64,000 bases of DNA from Syngnathus acus (GCF_901709675.1 NC_051090.1:9872842-9936841); one strand, 5' to 3'. Counted from the first letter of the stretch, positions 28,601 to 43,400 are shown. Notes: generated by a model not told the origin, from the sequence alone. A program made the numbers and translations.

Positions 28601-31600
28601 CCGCATCGCTTATTGCCGCGGTTGTAAACACGACTGTCATGACGTACTTTCGGTTTCTCAAGCAGGGTAAATGCACACCAATAATCGGGACAAATTGGAA
28701 ACTGTTTTGCCTCCCTTTTGCTCATAAACATTAAACAGAGACAACTACATTTTATGCAATCAACCAGACTACACGACTTACAAAAATCTGCTAGCTTAAT
28801 GCTAATACATGTGCAAATCTTCATAGACAGGCCAACGTAACTAGCATCTATTTTGTGCTCACAGGCATAAAAAAATATTGCTGTAGTTTACTTAGCCGAG
28901 TGTAAAATTCTTCTTTGTGTATTAAATCATACACAAATCATACTGCCCTCTTGTGGCCAAGGCACACACATGATTGTGACACACAAACTGTCTAATTTGA
29001 AACACTAATTATATTTGGGATGCAACTGACAAATATTCTAATAATTTGTTGATGAATCAAATTGAGAACTTTTTTTTAAATTTTCATTTATTTCCGATTA
29101 AAATCTGACAATGTGGACAAATTCACCATAAGCAGTCCACATTGTGTTTTCCCCCACTTTCAAATCTCCAGTACAGGAGACTGGCAAAAATACATTGTTA
29201 AAAAAAAAAAAATGCCATTGAAACATTCCGATGATGTCATGCACGGACGGCCGCAAGCGACAAATACGTTGCGTGCAAATATGCTCGTTTCAAAACAGGC
29301 AGCTGCTTTCTGGCTCTCCATCTGTGAGATCTAGGTAACTGGACGCACCACCAAGGGGCTTTGTTGCTGATTGGCAAGAGCCGCTGACCCCGGGGTCAAG
29401 GGTGCCAATCCCGCTGTAGCGACCCTTTGTCAAAATATACACACGCAAGGTATTTTAATGCAGTGATTTGGACCAGATGCTGTCACAGCTGCAAAGAAGT
29501 GTGAGTGTTCGCCCATTGGAGCTCCATTTGTGAGCGCTTCCCATTATGTGGCGGCGAACTCTCCTATTTTTCAAAAATGTCGACTCACAAATTATGCTCC
29601 AATTCTGGAATGATCTATAAGCGACAAATATATTAGCCTAACGCTGTTGCCAGTAAATTCTTATTGGCGACGGTCTCCCATTTGGCAGCAAAAAAGACAG
29701 TTGGCCTCCCTCACGAGGCGTCGTCGTAAATTACGAGGTGTTTCGCAGATAAGGAGGAATCAACCGTGGCGGTAAATCAGCTCCAGCGTCGAGCGCCTCG
29801 GCACCTTGCCAACGTCTCGCATTCGCGCAGACCACGTCGAGGCCGTTGAAAGAAAAGCGAAGGGAGGATGAGTGGAAAGATGACGCCATAACTCGTAAAA
29901 GTCAACCTGCGCCACGAGTTTGAATCGCAGTGGATTCGGATCGCACACGTTGAGAGACGCTTGTCCGTTTCGTTCAACAAACAGTGCACGTTTGAGTGCA
30001 TCACTGGCGAATTATAAGCGTGCCGTTGTTGAAGCGGCCAAACGGGTTGAACCGAAAATTCCTCGGGAGAGAATTTTGCAAGAAAGCAGTCGAGAGCACC
30101 AAAATAGCGACTTGAATCAAGCATCACGAAAGCACTCGATTTTGCAACTCAGCATCTGAAAAGCTCAAGACTTGTGATTGGTCGACTCCGTGGTGCTGAT
30201 CCAAATGCCACACGGCCCCTTCCCCCCCTGGCCCTCCGATGTTTTCCAAGCAAAGAGATCAGACACTCATAATCTCCATTGTCCCATCCCGGACGGGGGA
30301 CGGGGATCTCGAGCGTGGCCCACTTTAACCAGCGCAGCCATCTGCGGAGTCACAGATGGCGCCGGCACCGGCGAGATGATTCCGGACCAAAGATCCGCAC
30401 ACGCACGCGAGGACGAGACCCTGAGCAAAGGCGGAGAAATTGCTTTTGCCGGGGCGATCGGTCAGAGTAATCCGTCTTGGTATGCGCTCGGGTATTCACA
30501 ACGCTCTTAAATCCGGAATAACAGAGCACGCCGTGTTTCACACGTAGCAAAAAAACAACCCAGATCGACTAGAACTTAGTCACATGTGTTTTGTTTTAAG
30601 GAATTCTCCTTGCTGCCTGATAACGGTGAGCATACTGAACCTGTTCTTGTGAGAACTAATGTACACAAACACTTGTATAAAACGGAACAATTTTGGGCCC
30701 TAGTTTCGTTTTCGTCCTGATGCTATGCTTCATTTCAAGCAGAAATTCATCTATGTCGAGATGCCACCTTGGCATTTAGCGTGACGGCGTACAAACGACG
30801 AGGCTATAAAACGAACAAACGAGACACAGACACACTCTCGGGACTCTCGAAAAGTCAAAGAACTCAAATGAGAGGGCACCGCCAAATGGGACATTTCTTC
30901 TTTTGGACAAAGTGCTGCCGAGGTAACGCTCCAGACACAAAAGTCCTTGTGAAGAATTCCAAGCGACCATTCAAAGCGCCTTTACAAGTGTGACTGCGCT
31001 GCGAAAAGAGCGCCCGCTTTTACAGCAGGTAAAATTGAACTTTGGGTTGAAGGTGAAAACAGGAGAAGGAGACAACCTCCTTGCCTTTGTGCCCGTAAAT
31101 GGAGAGGTAAATGAGAAGCACAAAAACTTCCAACGGCCAAAGTTGAAGCCAGCTGGCAGGCACAAAGAAATCCGCTAGGGTCTGTCTGCCTTTGCCTGAT
31201 TCCACTTTTTTTTTTTTTTTTTCTGGCCTCCATTTGCCAGCGTTAAGAGGGCTCTGGAGGACTAAATTCAGACTTGGCTGCTCAGATTACAAGCAAAAAA
31301 AGCCTTCAGGAATGACACGTACTAAATAGACAAAGAATGCGCCGAGAACGGGATGGACGGAGAAACCACACGAAAGCCGACCACACATGTTGAAATCCAA
31401 GGTTTTCGAGTCCGAAGCTTCCTCCGTAGACAGACATTTGGCGTGCGCCAAAGAATTAATGCAGTAGGCGTCTTGAAACGAGTAAACAATGGGCTGAACA
31501 TTGGCAGGGTGTGTAAAATTTCAATTTTAAAAATGGATGATGTTCTGGTCGTACAGTAAAAATGATTAGCAAAGTCTTGCTATGCTCTGGCAGGAGAGTC

Positions 31601-34600
31601 GAAATTGTTTCCGACGCTGGCAAAACAATGTACGCTTTGGCATGATGGTGGAAATCATTAGCGATATCTGCTTACACTCCAGCAGTACCGTGGGATTCGT
31701 TAGCGATTGCTCTCGAGCATTGGCTGAAATAAAAAAAATAGTAACTGCCCCAAAGCTAATTTGACTGAGCATCATGAAATTTGCCAGGCAAATCGTTTAT
31801 ATGCGGTCCTTTCAAAGAGATTTTAGATTTTTTCAACTTACTACCAAAGTTGAAGCACAAATGCTAGCTCAACGTGCAATGCTAAATTGGGAAAATATTT
31901 TTTTTTTCATTTGTGGGCGGAGCCTGGCGGCAGCTTTTGACGACGCACCATTAAACCCGAAACTCATAACTTAACCAAGGTTGCAAAAGAACTTTTTTTT
32001 TCAAGAAAATGCTGGCCAAAGTCCAAGTTTTGTTTTGGGGAGTAAATCTTCGAGGGGTTCGCCATATTTGTGTGCGTAGAAAGTGAAAGTGTAATGAAAG
32101 CCAGGCGTGGGCTTGGAGCCAACAAATGGAGGCCCCGCCTGCTCGGCTGCAACTTCAGGTACTTTCCTCCCAGAGGGTGGGAACGCTTCTTTTTTCCCCC
32201 CCTCAAACTAAATGTTGCATTGACCTTTCATTAGTTGTGTGACGCAACAGCACATTTCCCACAGATGATTTGCCTTTTAAAGCTTTTTACAAGATCAAAC
32301 TCTCTCGGGTTTCACAGCAACCAAAACTGAAAAGAAAAACAACAATCGTGCAGATCTAATGCTCGGGATTACGGGAAAAAAAACTTTTTTCATGAGAAGA
32401 GGAGTTATACACCTTGTGTTGTGCCATCAAAGGATTATCCAAATCCCGGTTCGGGATTGAAGTCACCTTTGTTCTTTGCTCATGATCCCTTGCGCTTCTC
32501 ACAGTAGCCCAAAGCCTTCTTCAGAACTCTACCGGAATAACGTCTTCCCGTCCCACAGGATTTATTCCGTACTTGGCTCCGGGGTAAACAGTCCCAGTAG
32601 ACAAAGTTTGCTTTTAGCCCTCTTGGAATCGCTTATTCAATATTCTTCTGTTTTATCATGAAAACTACTACCCTCAAAAGTTACCACTCAAAAATTCTCA
32701 GTACACCAACAAGATTCGCCGTGATGTTATAAAATGGAGGAGAAAAAAAAAGCCCTTCGAGTGAGTCTGCCAAAAGAGTCTAAGCGAATAATCCCCGAAG
32801 GCCCCGCGGAAAATTGAGGCTGTGAACTTTGTTGGTGGCAGCGAGACACAAGTCCAGCAGCCACTTGACAATCCATCCAGCTGTAGTACAAGAAACAATA
32901 AGACGTCTTGTCCCATGATCGGGTGTCAGACGTGGAAGTTCCCTCCGAGAGCGACCTTTGCGCCGGTAACTAGATCTTCCCGTTCGTGGAAATACCAGTT
33001 CGATTCAAGTAACTAGAAGTAAACATTTGACAGGACACCTGGGAAGTTTTCGAATGTTGGGCTATTTTTACACGTTCCCCCAAAACCCAGCAGGCATTAT
33101 TTTTGCCCATTTAAGGAACACATCAAATGTGAACTCAAAAGTGATTCAGTTAAATGACAAAGCAGCCGGTAAACATAACAGCGAGCAGGTCAGCCATTAT
33201 TTTCCCTGCCCCAGTGGGCTTGTGTCGCAAGCAGGTTTGGCCGAATCCCCAAAAATGAAAAAAAAAAAAGAAGTGGGATAGCGACAGAGAGAGAGAAAGA
33301 GAGAGAAGAGCGACCCGAAAGCACGCATGCCAGTCAGAGAAAAGGAACCAACATGCCCGAGGGGGCCCGCCGAATAAAAGATGAAGGAGGAGGGTGGAAG
33401 GAAGTAACAAAAGCCCGAGTGAAGGCCGGCGCTCCCTCGCGTGCGCTTGACTGCACAACAAGCTCAAATGGCGTCCTCTCACGCGGACCTCAGGTTAATC
33501 CACAACTTTTATTGACCCCTCATGCATGGAAATCATCACCGTCTCGTAAATGGAGTTAATATTTAATAGCAATTGGACAAAATCTTTGAAGCAGTCCTGG
33601 CAAAGGTCAAAATGACCTCTAGAGACTTTTTTGCGGGTCTGCTCATGATTGACAAGCCCACCAAATATCACAAAGCTCTGGAGGCAGATTTTTAGACTTG
33701 CGTGTTTTATGGCGAGTCGTCAAACTTGTGAAACGCCGGGTGATGCCTTCAAAGGCTTCCGTTGGCCCGCCGCGGTGACGAGAAGCAGAGCGAGCCCCCA
33801 AACGTGCGTATGGGGGGCTGCGTAAACACTCCTCGCCTCCCACTCCAGCGTTGGCCTGACAAGTGAGGAAGAGCAGGAACACGAGGCTGATAACAACCAT
33901 CACGGGGGCCGGAAAATTAAGGAGCAGACCCCCAAATAAAGTTGGAACACAAACAATCTTTGGAACCAGGAGACTACACATTTTAGCCAAACTTGTGTCA
34001 GAAATCATTTCAAACTTGAGAAGAAACTGGCAGTCATTCTATGGCAGGATGGGATCTTTATCTCCAGATATACGAAGCTATCTTCATGCTTGTCTTAAAG
34101 AAGTGGGGGTGGAGTCAAAACGACTTGACCCCTGACCTCCTGCCCCGTGCCCCCTCCCCTTCACAACACAAAAGAGCAAACACGGACGCCCTCCATCTTG
34201 CAATTAGAGCGGATTTGGCCTTTGACAAGATGGTGAATGGCCGCCAGGTCGGCAGGGCGGCGAACGGCGTTGGAGGAGGCCTCGTCATTAAACTGTCAAG
34301 TCAATGTCAGCTCACGCTTCATTTTGGATGCTCTGCTAGCAAAGCAACGGAAAAACCTCCAGCACAGCGTTTAGACTAAAAGCTGAAGCCTCGTATTCAA
34401 CTTAAAGTTCGCTCAGCCGGCTCAGCGTTTTGTCTGCGGCGGCTTTTTGTAAATCCTGCTTTTGTGTGTGTGTGTGTGGCCTCGCCCGTCTAGCTCGAAG
34501 CTAAACTCCAGCGCGGCCTTTATGACGTCTCCCGCTCGAATTCTTTTCCGTGGCAACCTGGGGAAATATTGACAGCGCAGGAGAGCAATAAAACTCGCGT

Positions 34601-37600
34601 GGGCTCTTTTGGTTGTTTTTGTCTCGCCGGCCCCCCGTAGCCATCCGGGCCCACCTGCGGTGAGGACGGCTTGAAAGCGATAGCATCAAGTGGTGTTTCT
34701 GAGGAAATTTTTATGACTCACATATCTACCACGAGAAATTAAGCGGAAGTGGGAGATAATGATTGCGAGTCACCGACAGATAAAGAGCAGGAGTGTCATT
34801 TTTGAGTTCTGGAATCAATCGGCATTTTGTGTGTTTGACTTTTTAGGAGTGTCAGGAAAACATGTTGGGAGCAAACATGCCAGCCGGCATTTTCAACAGG
34901 AAGTGTCAATTTGCGGCCTTCGCCATGCAGGTGTTTAGACTGCCATCGGACTGGAATGTCAACCTGAATCGGCCGGTCGCCTTCAAGAAAAAAAAAGACC
35001 TTTCATCGTCAATCATCTCGCATCTGAAGCACCTGCAAAGTTTGAATGGGGGTGAAAAAAAATGCTTCAAGGCTGGTTTGGGACGGCCCACATCCTCTAC
35101 ACCACTTCAGCTGTTGGCTGCTAAGATTCTGGACTCTTTACAACCGGATCACATTTTCTTTGGAATTTAACATCAATTTCCGAGTTAGTCAAGCGCCCAC
35201 GATTGATTTTTCAAAAGCATCTTTGAATTTCTTGGCGTCTCCTGAGGTCATTTGAAGGCTAAGATGGTTTGGTTAACTCTCTGGTCCCACACTGGTTTGG
35301 CTTTTGTTTGTTTTTTTTGTTCCATCTTTAGAAGAACCAGGAGGTGGGCTTTTGTTCCCACCTGCATTCCCACAGAGAGGCCCGGATTGCTTTAAAACGC
35401 AAATGTTAGCCTAGCCGGCCGAAAATATACAAAAAGGACTCACGGAGGGATTTCGGGTTCAGGGCCCATCTCAGGAGTGCTTGCCCCGCAGGAATGTTAA
35501 GTGTAATCGCTCACACATTTCCCGACCAATCCTCCTCACCGGGCAATTAAAATCTCCAACCTTGTCCCAGAAAGCGAGAAGAGTCTCGCTTCCTCCCCAC
35601 TTTGGGAGCCCGTGTGGAGGGCAAAGTCCTTCAAGTAGAAGCCGGCCCCGGGGGTTCCTGGTCACTGATTTTTGGGAATGCTTGACTTGACATCAAAGGT
35701 TCAGTGGCAAACCCTTCGAGAACTCGCTGGGATTTAGTTCGGACAGACGGCGAACCCTCGTTTATCATCCGGACTGGGAAAAACAAAAACAAGAACAAAT
35801 ACAGAAGCTGCCCTGTCAGAATGTTTTGTGTAACCCCAAAGGAAGCGCCGATGACATCAGCAAAATAATACAAAACAGTATCAAGGCTGTCTGGGCCCAG
35901 TCAATGTCTGGGAAGGGCAGGGAGGGGGAGAGGCAAGGCTTTGAAAGGCGCTGGCTTGCTCTATAATTAGCAGGGCCACTAAATCAATGGCAGGTTGTCC
36001 AGACCTGTCGAAATATGCCCGTCATAATGAAAGAGAAACAGAAAGAGCTCGTTAGATGTCGTAAAAGGCGCAAGATATCCCGTCGGCCTGCCCGCAGACT
36101 TTGCACGTTTTTAGTGTCCTATGACGGCTTTACAAAAAAAAAAAAGATTATGATCCAATGCCTACCACATCACATCGAACGGTGATTATGAGTGTATCCT
36201 TCACTGACTGGTGTGCAAACCTCGCCTAGCAACTCTAAGTCACGCTAACAGCCAGGCTCGATCAATCAAGACGAGGCAAATGCGCTTTTCCGGGCAGCGT
36301 AAACGATGAGTCAAAGTCCTCTTCCGAGTCATCCCGGCCCGGAAAAGGCGGCGGGAACGTCGCGACTGCGCAGCGGGCTAAATGAAGCGGCACGCTCGCT
36401 CAAGCCAGCGGAAAAATGGATGCGGAGTGTTACATAATGCACCGTGCCCGGGAACGAGACCTCTGCCATGGCTGGACAACGCCCAGGATCCAACGCATAC
36501 CACATCAACTATCCCAGATTCATCTATGGAAGAGATGATTCTGATTGTTTTCTGTTTTTTGGTCTATGTTTTTTTTTAACAACACTTTAACGACATTTCG
36601 GAACGTTAAAAATATTTCCTTCTCGTCTCTGTTTCTACAGCCTGAGCGAGAAGCTGCTCAGTTTTGGGACAGGAATGTGCTGAGCTGCCAGCCATGTGCT
36701 CAGTTTGGGAAAAGCCACGAAACTTAAAACCCGAGCCGGCTGGATGGACGGACGGACGGCGTCTGGCTAGCGTGCCGCACCGTCCGCGACTCTGTCCAAA
36801 CACGTGCTTTATGGGACTTTTGCCAGACGCCTCCCTCAAGTTCCTTTGCAGTGAAAAGTTGTGCTGTCTGTCATTTGAGCCCGCCGGCCCCCTCACGAGA
36901 ATGCATGAGAACAATTTAAGCATTTTTATAAATAGAGACCCTCACGTTTGAAGCATATTCAATCATTACATAGATTAAATAGATTAACACAAAATTCTGA
37001 TTTACCAGCAGACCCAAACGCAACATCGGCACATGGTGGCGCTGCATGTTTAATTTTCCCATTGAAGAAAAATAATCATCATTGAAGCACTTCATTATGA
37101 CAAAGATGTCCTTCCTTATCAGCAAAATGGACAAATAAGAGCAATTCGAAAAGTCCCCCAACCCCCGTGCCCTCATTTACACCGATTGTCATGCAGATGA
37201 GTCACGGCCATGTTATTAAGGATATCCACTTCCGGATAACTGGGGACCAGCAAGTTCCTGCAATTTCAGGTGCGTATTATGCGTCTTCTACAGCGAGGAG
37301 ATGCCCAAGTGCTTCCTGCTGCCGAGTGCGTGTGGGCTTTACAATACATAAATACACTCTCCCTTAACATAGCGGGGTGGAGTGGGGGTTGATGGGAAGA
37401 GGGGGCGGGTGGGCACTTGGTTTTAAAAGAGCCAGGCATGGCCACATGCTGTGTTATCTGGGTCATGAATTCTTAACTGGCAGCCATGCAGAGTTCAACC
37501 TGTTTACTTGCATGAATGAGACAAATAAGAGAAGGCTGCCCGGACACGCCTCTTCAAAAAGTCACAGGCAAAAAGTACTTAGAAATGGGATTTGTACCTT

Positions 37601-38474
37601 CAAACATCATCCATTGAGAGTTTGTAGATCACATCATGGTTATGTGTTATCAAAAAGCATTTTACTTTAAGCCACCACAACTTGAAAAAGATCAGAATGA
37701 GAAGGACAACATGGTGACTTGTTGACAGAAGTGCAACCTTTCAGGCTTTCTGTCTCTGATTGGTTGTTTTTCTTCAGGCGCAGTTGTTTTTTTGTCTACC
37801 AAATTTAAAGGCATGCAGGGCCAGAAATTTCCATTTTTTTTCACAGAATACATATATTGCTGTCAAGTCATGATAAAATAAATTCTTTATTCTTATTATT
37901 GCATAGCTTGGAACTACTTTGTTAATATACGTATTTTCATAGAGTCATAATGTTGGTACTTGGAGTGTATTATTCAGTGCTATTTAGAGCAAAAACTTGA
38001 TATTGATACCTAATTTTGATGCAGACGTTTAGTGTTTGGGTGATTTTCATTTCATTCGCAAGAAAAGTGAACCGTAAAGTGTTCAAGACAACTTCTTAAA
38101 CACACCAAAAAGTAACCTTTATGGATAAATGAACGAGGTAAATTAGTAGGTGCGCAGAAAAAAGGTGTGTACTCACGGACTGCCTCCTGTTTGGGGTCCA
38201 GCTCGGAGCAAGTCTCCTGGAGTCGTCCGACCTTCCTCTGCAGCCCGCGGAGCCTGTGGCCGGTGGCGGCCAGGTCGCCCTCCAGCTCGTGGAACACCGA
38301 GCAAGCGTGCTTGGCCAGGTCGGACAGTTGGCGGAGGGTCCGGGCCAGCGCCACATGGCTGACGGACAGCAGGTCGTGGAAAGGCGAGCCCCCGTCCGCG
38401 TCCGCCTCCTCCTCGTCGCCCTTCTCGATGCGGCACATGGACCGGGGCTCCACCAGCCGCTTGAAGAACGGCAT
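12989..38474 (-). CDS. nhs: Nhs, Nance-Horan syndrome protein (WAVE-homology domain)
   Basis: Coding exons in transcript order: 38474-38177, 20755-20609, 20354-20221, 19890-19828, 18021-17826, 16467-16333, 16220-13974, 13862-13760, 13580-12989. They join in frame to 1304 aa. Exon 1 encodes the N-terminal WAVE-homology domain ([14 protein letters not shown], then [19 protein letters not shown]). Exon 2 matches the family block [20 protein letters not shown]. Later blocks are [10 protein letters not shown] with [73 protein letters not shown] and [20 protein letters not shown], all typical of NHS/NHSL proteins and closest to NHS. The family acts at the cell edge and junctions through Abi/WAVE and Scar control of actin; human NHS loss causes cataract and dental disease. 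Human NHS is longer (about 1,630 aa). Whether this is the teleost nhsa or nhsb copy cannot be decided here. Confidence 0.93.
18578..18730. repeat. Tandem duplication, unit about 82 bp
   Basis: A segment beginning AATACACAAATTTAG at 18581 and running through GACAGTATTGGACTC to AAAGTACAAATATAGGAA recurs at 18663 almost unchanged, differing by one A in an A-run and a few bases at the junction. It lies in the nhs intron between 18021 and 19828. Confidence 0.85.
19627..19680. repeat. (TA)n microsatellite
   Basis: An alternating TA run with two short interruptions (ATATATCAATATA at the left and ACACGTATATA at the right) in nhs intron 4. It is followed about 45 bp later by three GGGTTA units resembling the vertebrate telomere repeat. 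Confidence 0.85.
20756..38176 (-). other. nhs intron 1 (17.4 kb)
   Basis: This interval is bounded by the donor GTGAGT at 38176-38171 and the acceptor TTGTCTGATTGCAG before 20755. It is by far the largest gene-free stretch in the window. I found no exon, RNA gene or complete transposon in it, only short homopolymers, poly-C tracts near 21750 and 22345, and CA-rich runs near 22845. Much of it is mixed-composition sequence rather than obvious repeat, so regulatory elements are plausible but not demonstrated. Confidence 0.6.
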
Positions 38475-40419
38475 GTCGCTCGGCGTAAATCCGCTAAAAG
38501 TGAGGTGAAAGTGGCCGCAAAAGGTGTCCACGCCTCGGGCCACCGTGATCCGCTCGGCGTGGCTTCAGAGGCGCCCCATGCTTGTTGCATCTGGAAGGGC
38601 GGACTGAGGCGCTCCGGTCATCTGCCTGCCTCCGATGCTGCTTGACTTTTTTTTTTTCTCTCCAGCACCACCACAGCAGCTCCACAGTAATTCGAGGTGG
38701 TTTTTAAAAACTAAAAGGGGAGGAGGCGGTAAAACACGGAGCGGAATTGCGGACTGCTTGGAGCAGGATTCGACTACAACTGGACGACAATGGTGCCTTC
38801 AAGGACGCTGGGAAAACACAACTTCTCGGCCGGTTTAGACAAACATGGGGGTCACTTATTGATTTTGTTAAATACATTGCAAAGTATGATGGGACTAAAC
38901 TACAAAGAATGTACAGTTCAGGGGCACGAATGCAGCACACAGAATGCAGCGAAAAATGTTGGCGACATAGAAAACACATTTTAATGATTTTGGTTGGTGT
39001 TGTGGTGGTGCGCGTGTGGAGGTTAATCTTTGTCCATGGCCTCTTCATTCAGATGTGCTGAATGCGTGTTTCTCTAAATCCCGGCCGGCTGACGAGCTAA
39101 AAGCTCTTCCTGTTGCCACGCTCGTGTCTGCCGCTAGCGCTTGCGCAGAAGTGCAACCTTTGCAAAGCAGCGGCCGGGACAAAGGCCGCCACGACGCACC
39201 CCGGAGTGATGCCATGCCGTCATGCTTCGGGGGACAAAAGGATCAAATTGAGCGCACAAAACATGATAATCTAAGCGCTCGGCGAGGCGAGTTTCGCTTT
39301 TTCTTTGGCTTTTTTGCTGACACTTTTTTCAATGAAAAAGCAGCAGCCTCCACAAGATTCTGCTGAATGCTCTAAGATGGTAATCAAAAGCCTATTAAGA
39401 TTAAATAAAAGTAAAAATTCAATTAAACCATACTGAACAATCCAAACAATTCCAACCGTGGTGCATCCTGTAAATAACTCGGAGGCGACAAATGGCCATC
39501 ACATTTTGTCCCAGCTGTTAGCGTGCAATGCCAAGCAAATACTTTCAAGTGCTATTTATAGTCCAACTGCTTGCTGCTTGTTGCTCATGACGCCATCACG
39601 CTGTAGTGACGGTGAAGAGTTTTCATGCGGCAACAACGAGGCGCTCTAAAGCAGGTAGTGTGTGAGCCAAGTGTGTCAGAGGATATTTTGGGGACAAACC
39701 GTGGCGGAGAGATCTGGGAATACAGCCACCGCTAATGCTGCCGTTGACCTTTTTTTCCCTTCCCGCCTTGTTGTGTCTGTTTGGAAAACATCTGCTTTGG
39801 CCCGACGTGCGTCTGCGCCATTTCATCTATCCGTATCTGCCTAATAGCCTGAATGGAAACTGCATGTTGATAATTCCATAACGTGCCTGTCGCTTCTGGA
39901 ATTGGCGATCAGAGACTTTCCTAATTGCCTTTCAAGCAACAAAAGATAAAACACGCAGCTGCTCGACAACAGGCTCCACAGACTCATGAATGCTAACGTC
40001 AAGTGTGAAAAGTTAGCAACTTTATTCATCACTTTGATTTTAGTATAAATTACAGCGCAGTCATGACATCATTGTGACATCATTAGCATGCAGCCCAAGC
40101 ATGCCCTCATGTCCGCACGCAATCTTTGAGAAGACACAGTATGAAGAGTCCAAAGCAGCACCTTATCTTTGCATAGCACATCTGCTGTCGTCTTGTGCTG
40201 GTTTATGACATTTTGTCCTTTCGTGCTTTTTTTCAATGTTAGTTTTTTGTCTTGATTTTGTTTGTTTTTTGGAAGAGCAGATACCTGGAAAATAAAAACA
40301 AAGCACGTTTGACCTCAAACAATGAAAAGTACAACAAAATAATTTCCACCAATCCGATTCCAAGTTCCTCCTGATTGTTTGCTTACAGCATAAGATGGAT
40401 TTTCCGACTAGTCGCCGGG
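38475..40419. other. nhs upstream and reps2 3' flank
   Basis: No coding exon is supported. The left part is nhs leader and promoter. TTTATT at 40021-40026 is AATAAA on the minus strand, about 400 bp past the reps2 stop, and is a candidate reps2 poly(A) signal. Confidence 0.45.
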
Positions 40420-43400
40420 TCACGTAGAGGCCACGGGACGCAGGAGGTCCAGCTGGCTCTCCAAGGTGACCCTCTGGTGGTGGACGGCCTGCAGCCAAAA
40501 GGAAGGAGAGATCACAAAGAGCTTGTAGCTTTACATGTACCATCCTTCAAAATTTCAACTTGCTCTTGTCACCTTACGGGACGTGTTTTAAGCTCAGGTG
40601 GCGAGCCAATCAAAACTCTGCAAGCATCCCCGGGCCTACTTTTAGCCGACCCGATGCTCACCCCAGCTTTGAACAGGTGACAAAGCCTTGGCAGAAGTCT
40701 TCAGCTGATGCTCTCTTGTTTCCAATCAGCTATTTGTTGCATTTGGGACGCGAGCTGTCTCCTATTTTCAAGCGGACAGTTGAGAATGCCCGCGGCCGGT
40801 GCGGCCTTCGCGCTCTCTAAATAAAGACGCACACTTGCTATTCTCTCACATTCCAAACAAGTCTTGCAGGATCAGGCGCAGAGGCCAGATGACCTCACGT
40901 GTGTCATTCCGTTCGGCGTTGCGCTGCTATCAAACGTTTACGATTGCGCTTCACGCGAGCGCCGACGCTTTCGCCGCTGGATCGTTTACCGGAGGAATGG
41001 CGGGAACGCGACAGGTGGGCCGAGCGCCGATACTAATGGCTAAACTGCAGTCTTGTTATACTTTGGAACTATGCTTGGGTGTCAGTGAATGAATTTCACT
41101 TTTAAAAAAAATATATATAAAAATATATATTTATTAGTCATATAATCATTTCAAGCCTACATTATAATAAGTATCAAGGTGACCTCTACGTCATATTGTG
41201 TGTGTGTGTGTATATGTTAAGTGTACTGCTGCTAACACAGGAGTTTCCCCATTGAGGGAATAATAAAGGATTATCTAATCTAATCTAAACATTCTCAAGT
41301 ATCACTTTGAGGCACAGGCCTGCACTATTGCTGACTTGAACGACCCCTTGACCTCAGGCTGTTATGACGAGCACCTTTTGTGTCGCACCGACTTGCCGAA
41401 GCGTCGGACGGACTTTCTTGCGTTTGGCTGAGAAATGTCTGAACACCATTAAAATGTGAAAAGTCGCACGGCTGTGCTTGAGGAAAGAAGACTGGCGGAA
41501 TGTCAGCAATGCTTTGACTCACATGGCAAATGGAAGCCTGAACGGCACTGATCATTTATTGATAAAAGAAAAAAAGAAAACTATAAAAATGGGTTTCAGC
41601 CTACCTTAAGGTGCTGCTGCAGCTCGCTGTTGAGTCGTGTCAACACGGCGTTGGTTTCCTTATTTTTGCGGATTGCCATCTGGATGTCCCTCTTCTGCCT
41701 GGATGGCGTTCTGTGAGGGACAAACATACTTGATGCCGCTTCATCTCAGACCAAACAACAAACCGTGCAAATAAATCCTCCGCAATCTGTCTTTGTTTGC
41801 GTGGGATTGGCACTTCAGATAAAAAAAAGAACCAAATAAAAGTGATGCATTAGAAATATTAGTGACTAACTTTTGAGCGTGTTTTAGAAAAGATCCAGTA
41901 GGTGGCGCCAAGCACTCCACATTCTGGCTGTCTGGCCGAAACTTCCTTCGACCCGGCTTCTGCGGAGCTTGATTGGGACTTGGCTCCTGCAAGTTACAAT
42001 AAGAATGAAATCACACAACAAAAAGCAGAGCTGTCAAATAGTTTTCAACCTGTTGGGAAGCTTTGGACAAGTCTTCGCTACTTTGATTCAATCGGGAGCG
42101 TAAGCAGGGTTCTTCGGGTTTCACACCGCTTTCCTCCTGCAAAACACGGCACGTGAAATGATTGTTCAGAATTTGGTTGAAGAAAAAAAAAGTCCTGATT
42201 GGCACCTTTAAGCTCTCGACCCTTATAAGATACTTCACCCGTGAATTTCTTATCATGGATTGAAAGATTAATTCTGGTGGGTTAAAGTCGGCTCCGTTTC
42301 CTTCTCATCGGGTCGGATTGGGTGGATTGAACACGTTCGTTGGTGTCGGCGAGTTAGCTGACGTCACACTTGAAGCGCTTTTCAGTCACGCTGATGGCTT
42401 AAACAGCCTCACGGCGCTACGGCTGATTGTACCAGGGGAAGGGGGGGAGGGAGGAAAAGGGAAAACCAGGACATTGCCGAACTCCAGGCTGTGAAAGTCG
42501 CTTTGGAGTAGAAGACAAAGACGGGGTGGAAAATCTCGCCTCGTCATGTCGTCAATCATCCTAATTATTGTTTTTGTTAATGAGCCGCCATGAAGAGACA
42601 TCTGATGTGGGCTCACCTCTTGTCGGAAGCGACTGAAGTCTGCAAAGTTGGGCTGCTGTGCTTTGGTCGGTGGAACCTGAGATTTTAATCATGAGCGTGA
42701 TCGTGGCATTATTTATATTTGTTTGATTTCAAAAAGTCGAATCAAACCTGGGAGGCGGCCGGTCTGGGAGGTAACGCTGGAGGAGGGGGAAACCATCCGC
42801 TCTTCAGCCCTTTCAAAAATAAAAAGGACCACCAGTAAGCTCCTCAATAAAACCAGAAGTCTGTTGTTGAAGTGGGTGACAGTCACCTGGCGCCCCCTGT
42901 TGGAAGAGCTTGTTGAGGTCCAGTGAGGAGGCTCTGGAGTGGCTTTTCTTCTGAGGTCGAGGCGGCGGCGTGGGAGGCTCCTCCGCCTTCCTCATGGCGT
43001 CGTCGATGGAAGTGCTGGAGAATGACCTACAAAAAGCAGAACGCCACAATTCATGCATTTGCAACCCCGTCACCTGGAATGCGTGGCCATCCCAACCTCG
43101 GTCGGGTTTTCATCTTGCAGTGCCGGTTGGGGTCCTGAGACGGCGGCTCTGTCACAAGAATCACGCGGGAAAAAAAAAAAAAAAAAAGAGTCAGCTTGTG
43201 GGTTGACGTTGATGAGGGTTCATTGTTTTGACTTTATAACGACGCATTTCTTTGCATCACCTGGTCTGTGGGAAAAGGTGGCCAACTGCAGAGTGGCGCC
43301 TTCTTTTAACGTCTCCACACCCCTGAAACTGCATTCTGAAATATTACAATGAGCAGTAAAAAAAAAGTCCATCAGGTCAAAATCAGTAATAATAAATATG

